Source: Fimbriimonadaceae bacterium
GTDB taxonomy: Bacteria > Armatimonadota > Fimbriimonadia > Fimbriimonadales > Fimbriimonadaceae
DNA length: 35,954 nucleotides
NCBI GenBank assembly: GCA_025934835.1
Contig: JAICWL010000026.1
Location: forward strand, 1-35,954
Direction: 5' to 3'
Numbering within the stretch: the stretch's first letter is position 1; every line of letters starts with the position of its first letter. The notes under the pieces were generated by a model that saw nothing but the letters and a program-made list of their open reading frames with translations, did not search any database and had not been told where the DNA came from. Of the stretch, positions 24,835 to 33,460 are shown piece after piece. A program made the position numbers and the translations under genes.

Positions 24835-26865
24835 CTACTTCAGGTACTTGTCCATCCAGGCGACGATCTCGCCGAGGCGGTGCAATCTCAGATCGGGCGG
24901 GCCGCCTCGAGACAATCCGTGAGAGGTCTCCCTCGGGTAGCGCACGAATCTGGATTCCACGCCTTCCATCTGCAGCGCCATAAACACTTGCTCACTCTGC
25001 TCGATGTTGCACCGGAAGTCCCCTTCGCTGTGGATGACGAGCGTGGGCGTTTTCACGTTCTGGAAGTACGCGATCGGCGACTGTCGCCAAAGCTCCTTGA
25101 TTTCGTCGTGCGACCCCCAGGCCACGCCCTGGAAGTATTGGTCCTTGTTGACCGGGAAATCGGAATTGCCGGACATGGACACCATGTTCGACACGCACCT
25201 GTCGGTTATCGCCGCAGCATAGGCATCGGTATGTCCGATGACCCAGTTGGTCATGTAGCCGCCGTAGCTGCCCCCCATGACGCCCATTTGGCCAGGGTGA
25301 ATGTACGGCTGATGCTGCATCCAACGCGTAACCGTCTCGATATCTTCCCAGTCCTTGACGCCCCAGTCGCTCCGTATCTGGGCGCAGTAATTCTCGCCGT
25401 ACCCCTTCGATCCACGCGGATTCGTGTACACGACGACGAACCCTTCCGCCGCAAGCAACTGGAATTCGTGGAAGAAGCTCCACCCGTATTGCGCGTGTGG
25501 GCCGCCGTGGATTTCCAAAATCGCCGGATAGCGCCTTGGCTCCAGGTATCCGACCGGCTTCATGACCCAGCAGTGCAGCTTGCTGGGCGAGCCATCCTTG
25601 TTCGGCGTGGAGTCGAGCCAAAACTCTTCAGGCGAGCTGAGCTCGACCTCCTCATGAAACGCGTGATTGAAATCGGTCAGGATGGATGGCGCCCAATGTC
25701 CGCTCGCGAGCTCGCGCTCGATCACGGCGACTTCCTGGAGCGTCGTGGCATTGCCAACGAGGGCGGCGATTCGGGACCCGTCTCTGCTGATGTTGCCGAT
25801 GGAAATGACGTGCCGCCCCTCGGTAAGCAGCTCGATCTCCCCGTCAATGGGTAGGTAGCCAAGCTGCTGCTCGCCGTGCCAGCCGATTTGTAGCAGCAGC
25901 CCCTTGCCGTCCGGCGCCCAATCGAACCCGCCCGAGGATGCTTCCTTCGTGTCGCCGAGGGTGCCGACCCCCATGTCGAAGTCTGAGCCCTCCGTGAGGC
26001 ATTTCGCCTCCCCGCCGCCTGCGGCAACGAGGTAAACACGCAGGTTTCGCGTGCCCCAGGGATCCGATTCGTCCACATCGCCGATGTATGCGATCCACTT
26101 GCCGTCCGGAGACCACCTGGGAAGTGCCTTTTCGCCTTTGGGCAATCCTTCAAGCCGCCAGGACTGGCCCTCCATGTTCAGCCGATAGATCTGCTTGTTG
26201 GGAGGATCGACCCATGGCTTCTTAGTGGCGTTGTGGATTACGGCAATCTCTTGCGAATCCGGCGACCAATCGAAGTCGTAGTCCCCCAGGACGTCGTCCT
26301 CGTACAGCAGCTTATGCTCGCCCGTCGCCACGTCGACGGCGTAGAGCTTGTAGCGCTGGTCGGCAAAGTAGCCGTCGCCGTCGAGCCGGTACCAGGCCGA
26401 TGTGATTTCGATAGGAGGAGTGCTGAGCCCCTTCTCTTGGCGCTCCTTCTCGGCTTCTTTCGCGTGGGACGGAATCTGCTCGCGGAAGGTAATCGCGATT
26501 CGCTTCCCGTCCGGCGACCACTTCGCTTCGCCGATCGAGCCTTCCGGAAGCGTCGTGAGCTTGCGCGCCTCACCGCCGGTTGTCGGAAGGACGTAGAGCT
26601 GACTTAGCTTGTCCTCCCTGCTCGATATAAATGCTATCTGGGCGCCGTCAGGCGACCACCTGCCATGACCTGCGCCCGAGTCCCCCTGGGTCCACTGCGC
26701 GACCTTCCCCTCGCGGGTCACCGTGAAGAGGTTGGTGATGTATTTGTTCTTGTCGTTGATCGTTTTGTGCGAGAACAGAACCCGGTCCCCATCGGGGCTG
26801 ATTTGCGGGTCTCCCACAAACACGAATCGAAGCAAATCCTCCTTGCGGATGGGTCGCTTGGGCAT
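24835..26865 (-). CDS. S9 family serine peptidase (acylaminoacyl/prolyl oligopeptidase-like)
   Basis: A 676-aa cytosolic peptidase. The N-terminal beta-propeller has repeated WSPDG signatures (GRWSPDGAQIAF, AKWSPDGKRIAI, FDWSPDSQEIAV, PRWSPDGKWIAY, FDWAPDGKGLLL), each a TolB/DPP-like blade. The C-terminal alpha/beta-hydrolase domain has the nucleophile elbow G-G-S-Y-G-G-Y (Ser533), catalytic Asp616 in SEGD and His649 in T-S-H-G. HGGPHAQYGWSF supplies the oxyanion-hole region. The start MPKRPIRKEDLL at 26865 is chosen over an extended frame of 52 extra codons that overlaps the divergent gene and has no family similarity. The closest family picture is acylaminoacyl-peptidase. Confidence 0.9.
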   Translation of the reverse strand: MPKRPIRKEDLLRFVFVGDPQISPDGDRVLFSHKTINDKNKYITNLFTVTREGKVAQWTQGDSGAGHGRWSPDGAQIAFISSREDKLSQLYVLPTTGGEARKLTTLPEGSIGEAKWSPDGKRIAITFREQIPSHAKEAEKERQEKGLSTPPIEITSAWYRLDGDGYFADQRYKLYAVDVATGEHKLLYEDDVLGDYDFDWSPDSQEIAVIHNATKKPWVDPPNKQIYRLNMEGQSWRLEGLPKGEKALPRWSPDGKWIAYIGDVDESDPWGTRNLRVYLVAAGGGEAKCLTEGSDFDMGVGTLGDTKEASSGGFDWAPDGKGLLLQIGWHGEQQLGYLPIDGEIELLTEGRHVISIGNISRDGSRIAALVGNATTLQEVAVIERELASGHWAPSILTDFNHAFHEEVELSSPEEFWLDSTPNKDGSPSKLHCWVMKPVGYLEPRRYPAILEIHGGPHAQYGWSFFHEFQLLAAEGFVVVYTNPRGSKGYGENYCAQIRSDWGVKDWEDIETVTRWMQHQPYIHPGQMGVMGGSYGGYMTNWVIGHTDAYAAAITDRCVSNMVSMSGNSDFPVNKDQYFQGVAWGSHDEIKELWRQSPIAYFQNVKTPTLVIHSEGDFRCNIEQSEQVFMALQMEGVESRFVRYPRETSHGLSRGGPPDLRLHRLGEIVAWMDKYLK

Positions 26866-26906
26866 TCCGACAAGATACCTTTCCAGAGCGAGCGTAGAAT
26901 CCTCTA

Positions 26907-27662
26907 GTGGGTCGCAGCTTCCGGTTGAGCGAGGTTCCGCTCGTGGCGCATGCTGTGCTGCCGGAGAAATCCCGGGCGCTGTCCATGTTCGTCGCGGTCG
27001 ACTACTCCACGCTGCCCGCACCGCTTCGGGGTCTTCGCGATCCGCGTTGGCTGCTGGCGATCCCGGCGCTGCTCCTCATTTATTTGCTCGCCGGCGTCGT
27101 CGTTGCGGTAGGTTTGAGCGTGGTCGCAATCGGCGGGATTCTGAGCCTGCGAGTGCACTCCTGGAACCAGGTCGCACGATCCCGCCGACTTCCGCTTCAA
27201 GAGGCCATCCGGCGCGTCCGAACGCTCGAGGAGCTCGAGCTTGCTCGCTCGAGAATCGGCTTGGATACGGCGATGCCGGAGGAGGCGCTTCGGTCGCTCG
27301 AAGGGATCGCGGTCGACTGGGAGAGGCTGGAGAACACGCTTCAAGCGCGCGGATGGCGCGATCAGAGGGTGCTGGCGCAAGATGTATCGGACGCTGCGAG
27401 CGAGGCCATGGAAGAGCTGACGACGTCCGAGTGGCGCGCTATTCGGGATCCTGCGCTAGCGGCGCGCGTCGGCTCACGAAGCCAATTCCTGGCCGAGCGA
27501 ATCCGGGCTCTTGCCGATAAGGCGGAAGAGATCACGAACTTCATGGACAGCTATCCGAGGGAAGAGTTCGATTCCAACGGAGCGCCCCTGAGCGACGACA
27601 TGGAGCCTGTGGCGGTCATGCACCGCACGCTTAGCGAGCTTCGCTCGACGCTTACCCTCTAA
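26907..27662 (+). CDS. Membrane protein of unknown function
   Basis: A 251-aa protein starting with GTG at 26907, 41 nt from the divergent S9 peptidase start. It has one long or two tightly spaced membrane helices (about 47-80), then an all-helical cytoplasmic domain rich in Arg, Glu and Ala with likely coiled-coil character (85-250). An alternative in-frame ATG at codon 27 (SMFVAVDY) would still precede the membrane segment. I recognise no family. Its 3' end overlaps the convergent J-domain gene by 11 nt. Confidence 0.6.
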   Translation: MGRSFRLSEVPLVAHAVLPEKSRALSMFVAVDYSTLPAPLRGLRDPRWLLAIPALLLIYLLAGVVVAVGLSVVAIGGILSLRVHSWNQVARSRRLPLQEAIRRVRTLEELELARSRIGLDTAMPEEALRSLEGIAVDWERLENTLQARGWRDQRVLAQDVSDAASEAMEELTTSEWRAIRDPALAARVGSRSQFLAERIRALADKAEEITNFMDSYPREEFDSNGAPLSDDMEPVAVMHRTLSELRSTLTL

Positions 27663-28791
27663 TCGAGTCGGTGACGAGCCAGCCGCACAGCGCGCCCACG
27701 TACGAGACGTTTCCGCCCCAGAGCATAACCTGCTCCGGCTGCATTCGGCCCGCCGATGACGCGAGCGCGATAATGCCCACGCTCGCACCGACGGCGCCCA
27801 TCATTCTTGTGCTCGAATAGTTGAAAGCCCGCTGGGTCAGCCCCAAAATCGCATACAGCGCCGCCGCTGCCCAAAAGTTGACGACTGCAACAGACCCAAG
27901 CGCGAGAGCCGGGGGCGTCTTGCCCGATGCAGCCGATCCGAAGCTGTCGAAGCGGTCGATCAAGTTCCCAAGGCTCAGGGCACAGCCTACGCTCACCCCG
28001 GCAAAGAAAAGCATCACGACGAGCCCGAGCGTCCATGAGGAGATCAACCCGACCGACGGCGCCAAAGCCGTCTCGTGGCTGAGTGCGACGTACGCAGCGC
28101 AGACCAGCACGACGACCGTGGCACCCATGGGTGCGAGCACCTTCGCATCGTCTGGCTCGAGTGTCGCCTTCTTTTCGCCCACCTGAATTCGACTTGAGGT
28201 GAGCAGGCGCTCGTATTGCCGCTGGTAAGTCGGGTTGCGCGGGTCCATCTGCACGGCGAATGCGTACATCCGCACGGCTTCATTAAGATTCCTGCGGCTC
28301 CGCGCTATATCACCGAGGATCGCGTACGGCATCGGTTGGCGGCTGTCGATCTCGATGATCTTTTTGGCGAGCCGCTCGGCCTCGTCGAATCGTCCCCTGG
28401 CGAACGCGCCTGTCATTCTGGCCACTTCTTGCGCGGTCGAAGCTTTCTGGTCCTTGGGCTGCCCTGGCGCAGCGGTCTTAGGTGGGGAGGCCTTCGGAGC
28501 TGGGGCCCTGGGTGCGGTGGGTCGGGCCTGGTGCGCAGCCTGAGCCTTTGGGCGCGCAGCTTCGGCAGCGCGTCGCGACTCCAGGTCCAGCAGGATGTCG
28601 TACCGCTTACGCGCCTCCGGATCGCTGAGCGTCTCGTAGGCGGCGGTACCAGCCAGGAACAGATCCTTTGAGCGTGGGTCGCTGGACCGGTCCGGATGAT
28701 GCGCGAGCACGAGCTTCCGGTACGCGGCCTTGATTTCCGCCTGGGTCGCCTTCCTGCCTACCGACAGAACGTCGTAATGAGTCTTCGCCAC
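27652..28791 (-). CDS. J-domain (DnaJ-like) membrane protein with TPR region
   Basis: An N-terminal J domain (residues 4-68) with the Hsp70-activating H-P-D at 32-34 and helix-III R-K-R-Y-D. Next is a Pro/Ala/Lys-rich linker (about 75-120), a TPR-like helical hairpin region (about 122-200, with NLNEAVRMYAFAVQMDPRNP), and four or five membrane helices (about 222-375). It lacks the Gly/Phe and zinc-finger parts of DnaJ, so it is a specialised J protein that probably recruits DnaK to a membrane site. It begins 19 nt after the GspF-like gene and is the last gene of the minus-strand run that includes two GspF paralogues, which suggests a role with that machinery (inference). Confidence 0.75.
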   Translation of the reverse strand: MAKTHYDVLSVGRKATQAEIKAAYRKLVLAHHPDRSSDPRSKDLFLAGTAAYETLSDPEARKRYDILLDLESRRAAEAARPKAQAAHQARPTAPRAPAPKASPPKTAAPGQPKDQKASTAQEVARMTGAFARGRFDEAERLAKKIIEIDSRQPMPYAILGDIARSRRNLNEAVRMYAFAVQMDPRNPTYQRQYERLLTSSRIQVGEKKATLEPDDAKVLAPMGATVVVLVCAAYVALSHETALAPSVGLISSWTLGLVVMLFFAGVSVGCALSLGNLIDRFDSFGSAASGKTPPALALGSVAVVNFWAAAALYAILGLTQRAFNYSSTRMMGAVGASVGIIALASSAGRMQPEQVMLWGGNVSYVGALCGWLVTDSIRG

Positions 28792-28810
28792 GCTTGCCGC
28801 TTCCGTTCGG

Positions 28811-30124
28811 CTATTCTCCGATTCCCGACATCATGTTGCCGTAGTAGCCCATGTAGAACGTGATGATGATGTACCCGATGTACACCATGACGCAAAGCGC
28901 CACGAGAACGCCTACGACGTAGCCGGTCTGGGTCGCCCTGGTCTTGCCCTCGTCCTGGTAAAAGTCCGCCACGTTTCCAAGCATCTGGTCGAGGTTGCCT
29001 GTGGTCTCGCCGGTCTGGATCATGTCGAGCACGATAGGGGAGAAGGCTTTGGTCGATCGGAGAGTCTCCGCGATGCCCGCACCCGTTTCCAGCGTCCGAA
29101 TCGCCGGATACATCTTGGATCGAAGGTATTCGTTTCCGCAGGCGTCGGCCGATAGGGCTAGGGCCCGGTTGATGGGCACGCCTCCCCGGTACAGCGCTCC
29201 GAACGCGCGTCCGAACCTCGCCATCGCGAACTGCCTGTTCGTGCCGCCGATGTAGGGTATGAGGCTGACGAACAGGTCCCAGTTGTATTTGACTCGCGGA
29301 TTGGCGAGCCCCACGCGCAGGAATAAGAAGATCGCGACGATCAGCGGCCCCAGCCAAATCCAAGTCGAAGGAGTCGTTAGCGGCGAACTCAACCCGCCCG
29401 TCTTGCCGAGCGAGGCGATGATCGCGTTCGTTCCCAGGATGATGACGACCGAGGCGACCAGCTCGAGCTTCGGAAGAAAGGTAACCCGGCGGTAGATGTT
29501 GCGAACCTCGATCTCGTCATCGAGATAATCCGCCACGATTCCGAGTGAGGAGTCTAGGAATCCGGCCTCCTCCCCGGAGCGCACGAGGCTCAGCATGATT
29601 GGAGAAAACACTTCCGGATACCGCTGCATGCCGGCGCTCATCGGCCTGCCTGCATTCGCATGCTCCCTCAGCTCGCTGATGATCTTGCGAAGGCGGGGGT
29701 CGCCAGCCTGGCGCGAAAGCGTGTCTAGGCATTGCACGATCGGCACGCCGGCACGGACCATCGTGGAAAGCTGCCGGAAAAAGAAGGCAAGCCTGGAGAG
29801 AGCGATCTTTCCGGCTATGGGCCCCACGACGCTCGTGGCGACGTAGGAGCGGTTCTTGGTTATCTCGTCGCGGCGGTCATCGCTTTCGAACCCTGGCCCG
29901 TCGTAGACGTAGGCTCCCCCGGCCGGTTTCTCGACCCCTTCTTTCGGGGTCTGGATTGCCGCTCCGGAGGCGGGGAGATCAGCGCCGCTCGCAAGACCGA
30001 TTTGGGTGACGTCGACGCCTTGGCCTCGCAAATCTTTAAGCACCTGGTCGAGCGACTGCCCGAACACGACGCCGTTGACCGGGTTTCCGTCGGAAGTTCT
30101 AGCCTTATATTCGAAAGTGGGCAT
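28811..30124 (-). CDS. Type II secretion/type IV pilus inner-membrane platform protein (GspF/PilC family), copy 1
   Basis: A 437-aa platform protein of pilus and secretion assembly. It opens with the family N-terminus MPTFEYKARTSDGNPVNGVV, an insert rich in Gly/Pro (50-80), then two GspF repeats. The first repeat (about 110-235) contains FFRQLSTMVRAGVPIVQCLDTL and the second (about 308-430) contains RFGRAFGALYRGGVPINRAL; each is followed by an S-G-E-E-A-G or T-G-E-T-T-G motif. Membrane helices lie at about 230-250, 262-282 and 405-430. No GspE ATPase, secretin or prepilin peptidase gene is in the window, so it must serve components encoded elsewhere. Confidence 0.9.
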   Translation of the reverse strand: MPTFEYKARTSDGNPVNGVVFGQSLDQVLKDLRGQGVDVTQIGLASGADLPASGAAIQTPKEGVEKPAGGAYVYDGPGFESDDRRDEITKNRSYVATSVVGPIAGKIALSRLAFFFRQLSTMVRAGVPIVQCLDTLSRQAGDPRLRKIISELREHANAGRPMSAGMQRYPEVFSPIMLSLVRSGEEAGFLDSSLGIVADYLDDEIEVRNIYRRVTFLPKLELVASVVIILGTNAIIASLGKTGGLSSPLTTPSTWIWLGPLIVAIFLFLRVGLANPRVKYNWDLFVSLIPYIGGTNRQFAMARFGRAFGALYRGGVPINRALALSADACGNEYLRSKMYPAIRTLETGAGIAETLRSTKAFSPIVLDMIQTGETTGNLDQMLGNVADFYQDEGKTRATQTGYVVGVLVALCVMVYIGYIIITFYMGYYGNMMSGIGE

Positions 30125-30156
30125 TGCGTTCGACTGCCTTCCTCTCTAGGGTTACG

Positions 30157-30771
30157 TTAGTGGCTACCATGCAGATTCGCTAGCACCAGGTATGCAAGCA
30201 GCGCGCCGCCTAGAATCATGTTGTAGGTCGCGTGATACAGGGTCGATCGTTCGACGCCGCCCCTGAAGTATTGCCTCGTGAACCAGAGGCCGGGGAAGGC
30301 GAGCAAGATGCCGGCGCATAGCGGAACGCCAACTACGCAATGCCACAGCCCGAACTTGATGCTTCTTGGGATCGCATCGAGCCAGTTCTTCGTTCCGTCG
30401 CGGAATTCCTCCTCTTCGTAGCGAGCGAGCCTCGGGAAGTTGAGGATGAGAAGGATCATGAACACGATTCCGAAGTAGGGAATCGATGCCCCGGCGAGAT
30501 TAAGATTCGTTCCCTGCTCACCCTTCGTCGCGAAAAGCGTCAGCCATGACCATTGGAGAAACGTCGGCCCGTATGTATAAGCGAGCACGATCCCGGTGAG
30601 CGTGGCCGTAAGCACGACGAGGTTCAAAACTACGACCTTGATCCAGTCGAGTGCCGAAAGGCCCTTAAAGATCTGGAAGTCGTGCTTCATTTGCCCTGAC
30701 GCCGCATAGCGCGCGCAGGAAATGGTGACGCCGGCCGTAAAGGCCCACTTGACGACGTCTAGAACGGTCAT
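30157..30771 (-). CDS. Four-helix membrane protein between two GspF genes, function unknown
   Basis: A 204-aa integral membrane protein with helices at about 46-68, 97-114, 141-166 and 183-201. Between them are charged loops, including EEEEFRDGTKNW. The C-terminal R-Q-Y-F-R-G-G-V-E-R-S-T-L-Y-H-A-T-Y-N-M superficially resembles motif parts of CAAX-like (CPBP) membrane proteins, but the EExxxR motif of that family is not convincingly present. Its ATG overlaps the stop of the upstream GspF-like gene (ATGA), and the second GspF gene follows after 32 nt. A role in the same machinery is inferred from position only. Confidence 0.65.
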   Translation of the reverse strand: MTVLDVVKWAFTAGVTISCARYAASGQMKHDFQIFKGLSALDWIKVVVLNLVVLTATLTGIVLAYTYGPTFLQWSWLTLFATKGEQGTNLNLAGASIPYFGIVFMILLILNFPRLARYEEEEFRDGTKNWLDAIPRSIKFGLWHCVVGVPLCAGILLAFPGLWFTRQYFRGGVERSTLYHATYNMILGGALLAYLVLANLHGSH

Positions 30772-32099
30772 TGAATCTTGTCGAACAACCCCATATAGAA
30801 TTGCTTGAGAGTTATCGCCGCGACTACCATCACCGCGATCCCTATGACCAGATAGAAGAGTGCGCTCGCCTTCCAGAGCACTACGGAGTCCGCGTTCTGG
30901 TACTCGCCCTCGGTCATCCGAGCCACGTTGTTCAGCGCGCCGGGCATATCTCCCGTCTGCTCCGCCGTTGAAATAATCGGCGTGTATTCCTCGGGCATCA
31001 CCTTGGACCTGCCGAACGCTTGGGACAATCGCTCGTTCTCACGCATCGATGAAGCTTCGGCCATCAGCCGGTCGCGTATGGCGAGGTTTGGAGCAGTGGC
31101 CGCGGAGAGCGCCATCAGCCGCTGAGGCGGCACGCCGGTCTTGCTCAGGAGGCTCATCACGAACGACACTCTGGCCAGGGACTCGGCTTGAGCCCGCTTC
31201 CCGATTCCAGGAAGCAAAAACACGATTCTATGGCGCATGCCGCGCAGGGCCATAGAATTCCACACGCGGTAGACGACGAGGCAGATTACGAACGCCGCGA
31301 TGCAGATCGGAAGAACACCCAGAAGCCGTTGGTCGGTGTGGTGCGCGAGCGCGGCGGTTGCTGGCAGGCTGCCATCGTGCTCCCATTGATCGCCGATGGT
31401 GTCGAGCGAGCCGTTGACGATCGCCCAAAGAATCGGCGCGAAGCAAGCGACGAAAAACGTTAAGAACGAAAAGTAGAAGAATCGCCGCTTTAGCTGGTGC
31501 GACCGGAGGTGCTGTTCCGAGACAGCCTGGGCCGCCTCCGGCATAAAGCCTCCCTGCTCGCCCGCGCGCATCGTGGCGCCAACATCAGGCGAGTAGAGGT
31601 AAGGATACGAGTCCAGGGCGTCTGCCAAGCTCCCGCCGCCGGCAACGCGGCCCGCGGCGTCCTCGAGCGAGCGACCGTAATCGGCAGCGGGCTGCTGCGC
31701 GGCAAGCTGCTTGAGCGCCTCGTGCAAGTTCGTGCCGGAGCGCAGGAAGCTCGCGAGCTGTGAGAATATGAAGTGCACGGCTTTATCCGAGCCGCGCTTC
31801 GTCTTGTTGGGGGCGCTCGGCGCAGATGGCGCGATTCTCTCAGGCGATTGCTGGCGTACATGCGTCACTGCTTGAACGGGTGCTGCCGCAGGCATCGGAG
31901 CGATTCTCTGCTGGATCGGCGCCGCGTTGTGCAACTGCGGGGCCGCGGCGGACCCGGCTACGACGGACTCGCTGACGTTCTTGACCACCAGCCCTCGGCC
32001 CGAGACCATCAGCCGCGCCGCGTCGGCATCCTGAGCCTGCACCGTGCCATAGAGATCTCGCCCTTGGCTATCGGTCGCCTGATAATGGAAGTACCGCAT
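30768..32099 (-). CDS. GspF/PilC-family platform protein, copy 2 (divergent)
   Basis: A 443-aa divergent GspF. The start MRYFHYQATDSQGRDLYGTV at 32099 matches the family N-terminus; an open frame upstream of it is only folK in another frame. After an Ala/Pro-rich linker (about 70-115) comes the first GspF repeat with FSQLASFLRSGTNLHEALKQL and M-R-A-G-E-Q-G-G-F, then membrane helices (about 215-240 and 275-300). The second repeat has RVSFVMSLLSKTGVPPQRLM and T-A-E-Q-T-G-D, followed by the last helix. It overlaps folK upstream by 32 nt and the four-helix gene downstream by 4 nt. It differs strongly from copy 1, so it is an old paralogue with a distinct job, not a recent duplication. Confidence 0.85.
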   Translation of the reverse strand: MRYFHYQATDSQGRDLYGTVQAQDADAARLMVSGRGLVVKNVSESVVAGSAAAPQLHNAAPIQQRIAPMPAAAPVQAVTHVRQQSPERIAPSAPSAPNKTKRGSDKAVHFIFSQLASFLRSGTNLHEALKQLAAQQPAADYGRSLEDAAGRVAGGGSLADALDSYPYLYSPDVGATMRAGEQGGFMPEAAQAVSEQHLRSHQLKRRFFYFSFLTFFVACFAPILWAIVNGSLDTIGDQWEHDGSLPATAALAHHTDQRLLGVLPICIAAFVICLVVYRVWNSMALRGMRHRIVFLLPGIGKRAQAESLARVSFVMSLLSKTGVPPQRLMALSAATAPNLAIRDRLMAEASSMRENERLSQAFGRSKVMPEEYTPIISTAEQTGDMPGALNNVARMTEGEYQNADSVVLWKASALFYLVIGIAVMVVAAITLKQFYMGLFDKIQ

Positions 32100-32592
32100 C
32101 CGCAATTCTCTTGACGCTCTCAGCTTGGCCGTTCGTTTGTTCGAGCAGCGCCGCCACGGTTCCCAGCCCCGGAAGCTCCCACTCGGGCGCGATATCCGCA
32201 AGGGGCGCGAGAGCGAACCTGCGCTCGGGGGTCTTGGAATGGGGCACTTGGAGCAAAGTCTTTCCGGCTTCCCTATAACGATACGCCAGCGAGCCGTAGG
32301 CGAGAAGGTCCAAGTCGATCTCCCTTGGGCCATAGCGTTCGCGCGTGTGCCGGCCGATTTCGGTTTCGATCAACTTCAGCGCTCGGAGCACACCCAAAGG
32401 CGAGCAGGTGGATTCGACTAATGCGGCCGCGTTCAGAAAGGCAGGCTGGTCCTCGACGTACATCGGCGCGGTCTCGTATACGGAGCTCGTGCTCAGCACT
32501 CGGAACCGGTCGCTAAGCAGCATGCAGGCATCCCTCAGGTGAGACATCCGGTCGCCGACATTCGTGCCGAGACCGATCAGCATCTGCGGCAT
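32068..32592 (-). CDS. folK: 2-amino-4-hydroxy-6-hydroxymethyldihydropteridine pyrophosphokinase (HPPK)
   Basis: The folate-pathway kinase that transfers pyrophosphate from ATP to hydroxymethyl-dihydropterin. It has the start LIGLGTNVGDR (5-15), S-S-V-Y-E-T-A-P, the catalytic-loop motif RYGPREIDLDLLAYG (about 85-99) with the Mg-binding Asp pair, and PHSKTPERRFALAPLADIAPE (about 116-136). The length of 174 aa is normal. FolP and FolB are not adjacent. Its 3' end overlaps the second GspF gene by 32 nt, so it may be the promoter-proximal gene of that run. Confidence 0.94.
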   Translation of the reverse strand: MPQMLIGLGTNVGDRMSHLRDACMLLSDRFRVLSTSSVYETAPMYVEDQPAFLNAAALVESTCSPLGVLRALKLIETEIGRHTRERYGPREIDLDLLAYGSLAYRYREAGKTLLQVPHSKTPERRFALAPLADIAPEWELPGLGTVAALLEQTNGQAESVKRIADAVLPLSGDR

Positions 32593-32627
32593 GTACGGCA
32601 GTATGGCCGGTTTGAAACGGGCCCCGG

Positions 32628-32657
32628 TTGAATCGGAGTCGGTAAATCGCCCACAAT
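32628..32657 (+). promoter_or_regulatory. Sigma-70-type promoter of tRNA-His
   Basis: TTGAAT (32628-32633) and CACAAT (32652-32657) lie 18 nt apart and end 12 nt before the tRNA. The arrangement matches the promoter found in front of tRNA-Asp. Confidence 0.5.
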
Positions 32658-32669
32658 GACCTACGCGCG

Positions 32670-32745
32670 GCGGTTGTAGCTCAGGGGTTAGAGCGCCTGA
32701 CTGTGGCTCAGGAGGTCGTGGGTTCGATTCCCATCAGCCGCCCCA
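32670..32745 (+). tRNA. tRNA-His (GTG)
   Basis: Acceptor stem GCGGTTG/CAGCCGC, anticodon loop CTGTGGC giving GTG, T-arm GGTTCGATTCC, discriminator C73 and an encoded CCA. The extra G-1 specific to tRNA-His is encoded at 32669. Confidence 0.96.
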
Positions 32746-32817
32746 ATTCCCCAGCAAGTCAGCGGGGATCCCGCGTGCGCCCTACATTTGGCACGAATCT
32801 TATCGCACTCGAAGTGT

Positions 32818-32834
32818 TCGCCCGATTTGGGCGA
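32818..32834 (+). other. 5'-UTR hairpin of the PEP-CTERM gene
   Basis: TCGCCC, loop GATTT, GGGCGA forms a perfect 6-bp stem that ends 26 nt before the ATG at 32861 and leaves the ribosome site (AGGA) free. It could stabilise the mRNA. No known motif class is recognised. Confidence 0.35.
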
Positions 32835-32860
32835 GAACGCTTTTAGGACGACAAAGATTC

Positions 32861-33409
32861 ATGAACCGCGCAATTATCACACTCGCACTCGGCGCTACGC
32901 TCGTTGGAGCCGCGTCCGCCGTAACCCTTAGCTCCTTCCACAGTGGGACGATCTCCGGCGTCTCCTCGACCCTCTCGGGAGTCAACTTCTCCGTCTCGAT
33001 GTCCCCGGGCTCAACCTTCGTGTTCCAGGGGAACACCTACGCGATCCAATTCATCTTCGGAGCCTACGAGCTCGGAACGGGTGGATCGGTGACGGCGACC
33101 CAGGGGACGGCGCCCGATCACTGGGGGTGGACTACCGGTTCGCTCGTTGCGGGCTACGACGACAACGCCAAGAAGAACCCGCTGAACCCAACGGATTCCC
33201 CCTTCGATTTCACGTACGGAAGCATCTCGGGAACGGGTCTGCAGGCCGGATACCATGTGATGTTCGATAAGAATGTCGTTATCGACGGTGTGGATTCGGG
33301 CGGAAAGACACTATTCATCACGGGCTCGGCGCCTGTGCCGGAGCCGGCTTCCTATGCCGTCCTGGTGGTTGGAGCGATCGGGCTGCTCGTTCGACGCAAG
33401 AAGCGCTAA
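32861..33409 (+). CDS. Secreted PEP-CTERM protein
   Basis: A 182-aa exported protein with a signal peptide (1-20, LGATLVGAASA), a Ser/Gly/Thr-rich beta-type mature region, and a C-terminal sorting signal. The sorting signal is V-P-E-P-A-S (about 157-162), a hydrophobic segment (YAVLVVGAIGLLV) and the basic tail RRKKR. This signal is the substrate mark for exosortase (EpsH/XrtA type), so the protein should be anchored or released at the surface, commonly with exopolysaccharide. No exosortase gene is in this window. The O-antigen ligase-like gene at the left edge is too distant to be called a partner. Catalytic residues were not seen, so a structural or matrix role is likely. Confidence 0.88.
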   Translation: MNRAIITLALGATLVGAASAVTLSSFHSGTISGVSSTLSGVNFSVSMSPGSTFVFQGNTYAIQFIFGAYELGTGGSVTATQGTAPDHWGWTTGSLVAGYDDNAKKNPLNPTDSPFDFTYGSISGTGLQAGYHVMFDKNVVIDGVDSGGKTLFITGSAPVPEPASYAVLVVGAIGLLVRRKKR

Positions 33410-33460
33410 GACCGGTCCCTTGCGCCTCTTGGTAAAAGCAGCTATGATTCCCGCGGATCA

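Noticed and set aside
26866..27021. N-terminal extension of the S9 peptidase frame
   Set aside because: The 52 extra codons overlap the divergent membrane-protein gene and are unlike peptidase N-termini. The family start MPKRPIRKEDLL fits better.
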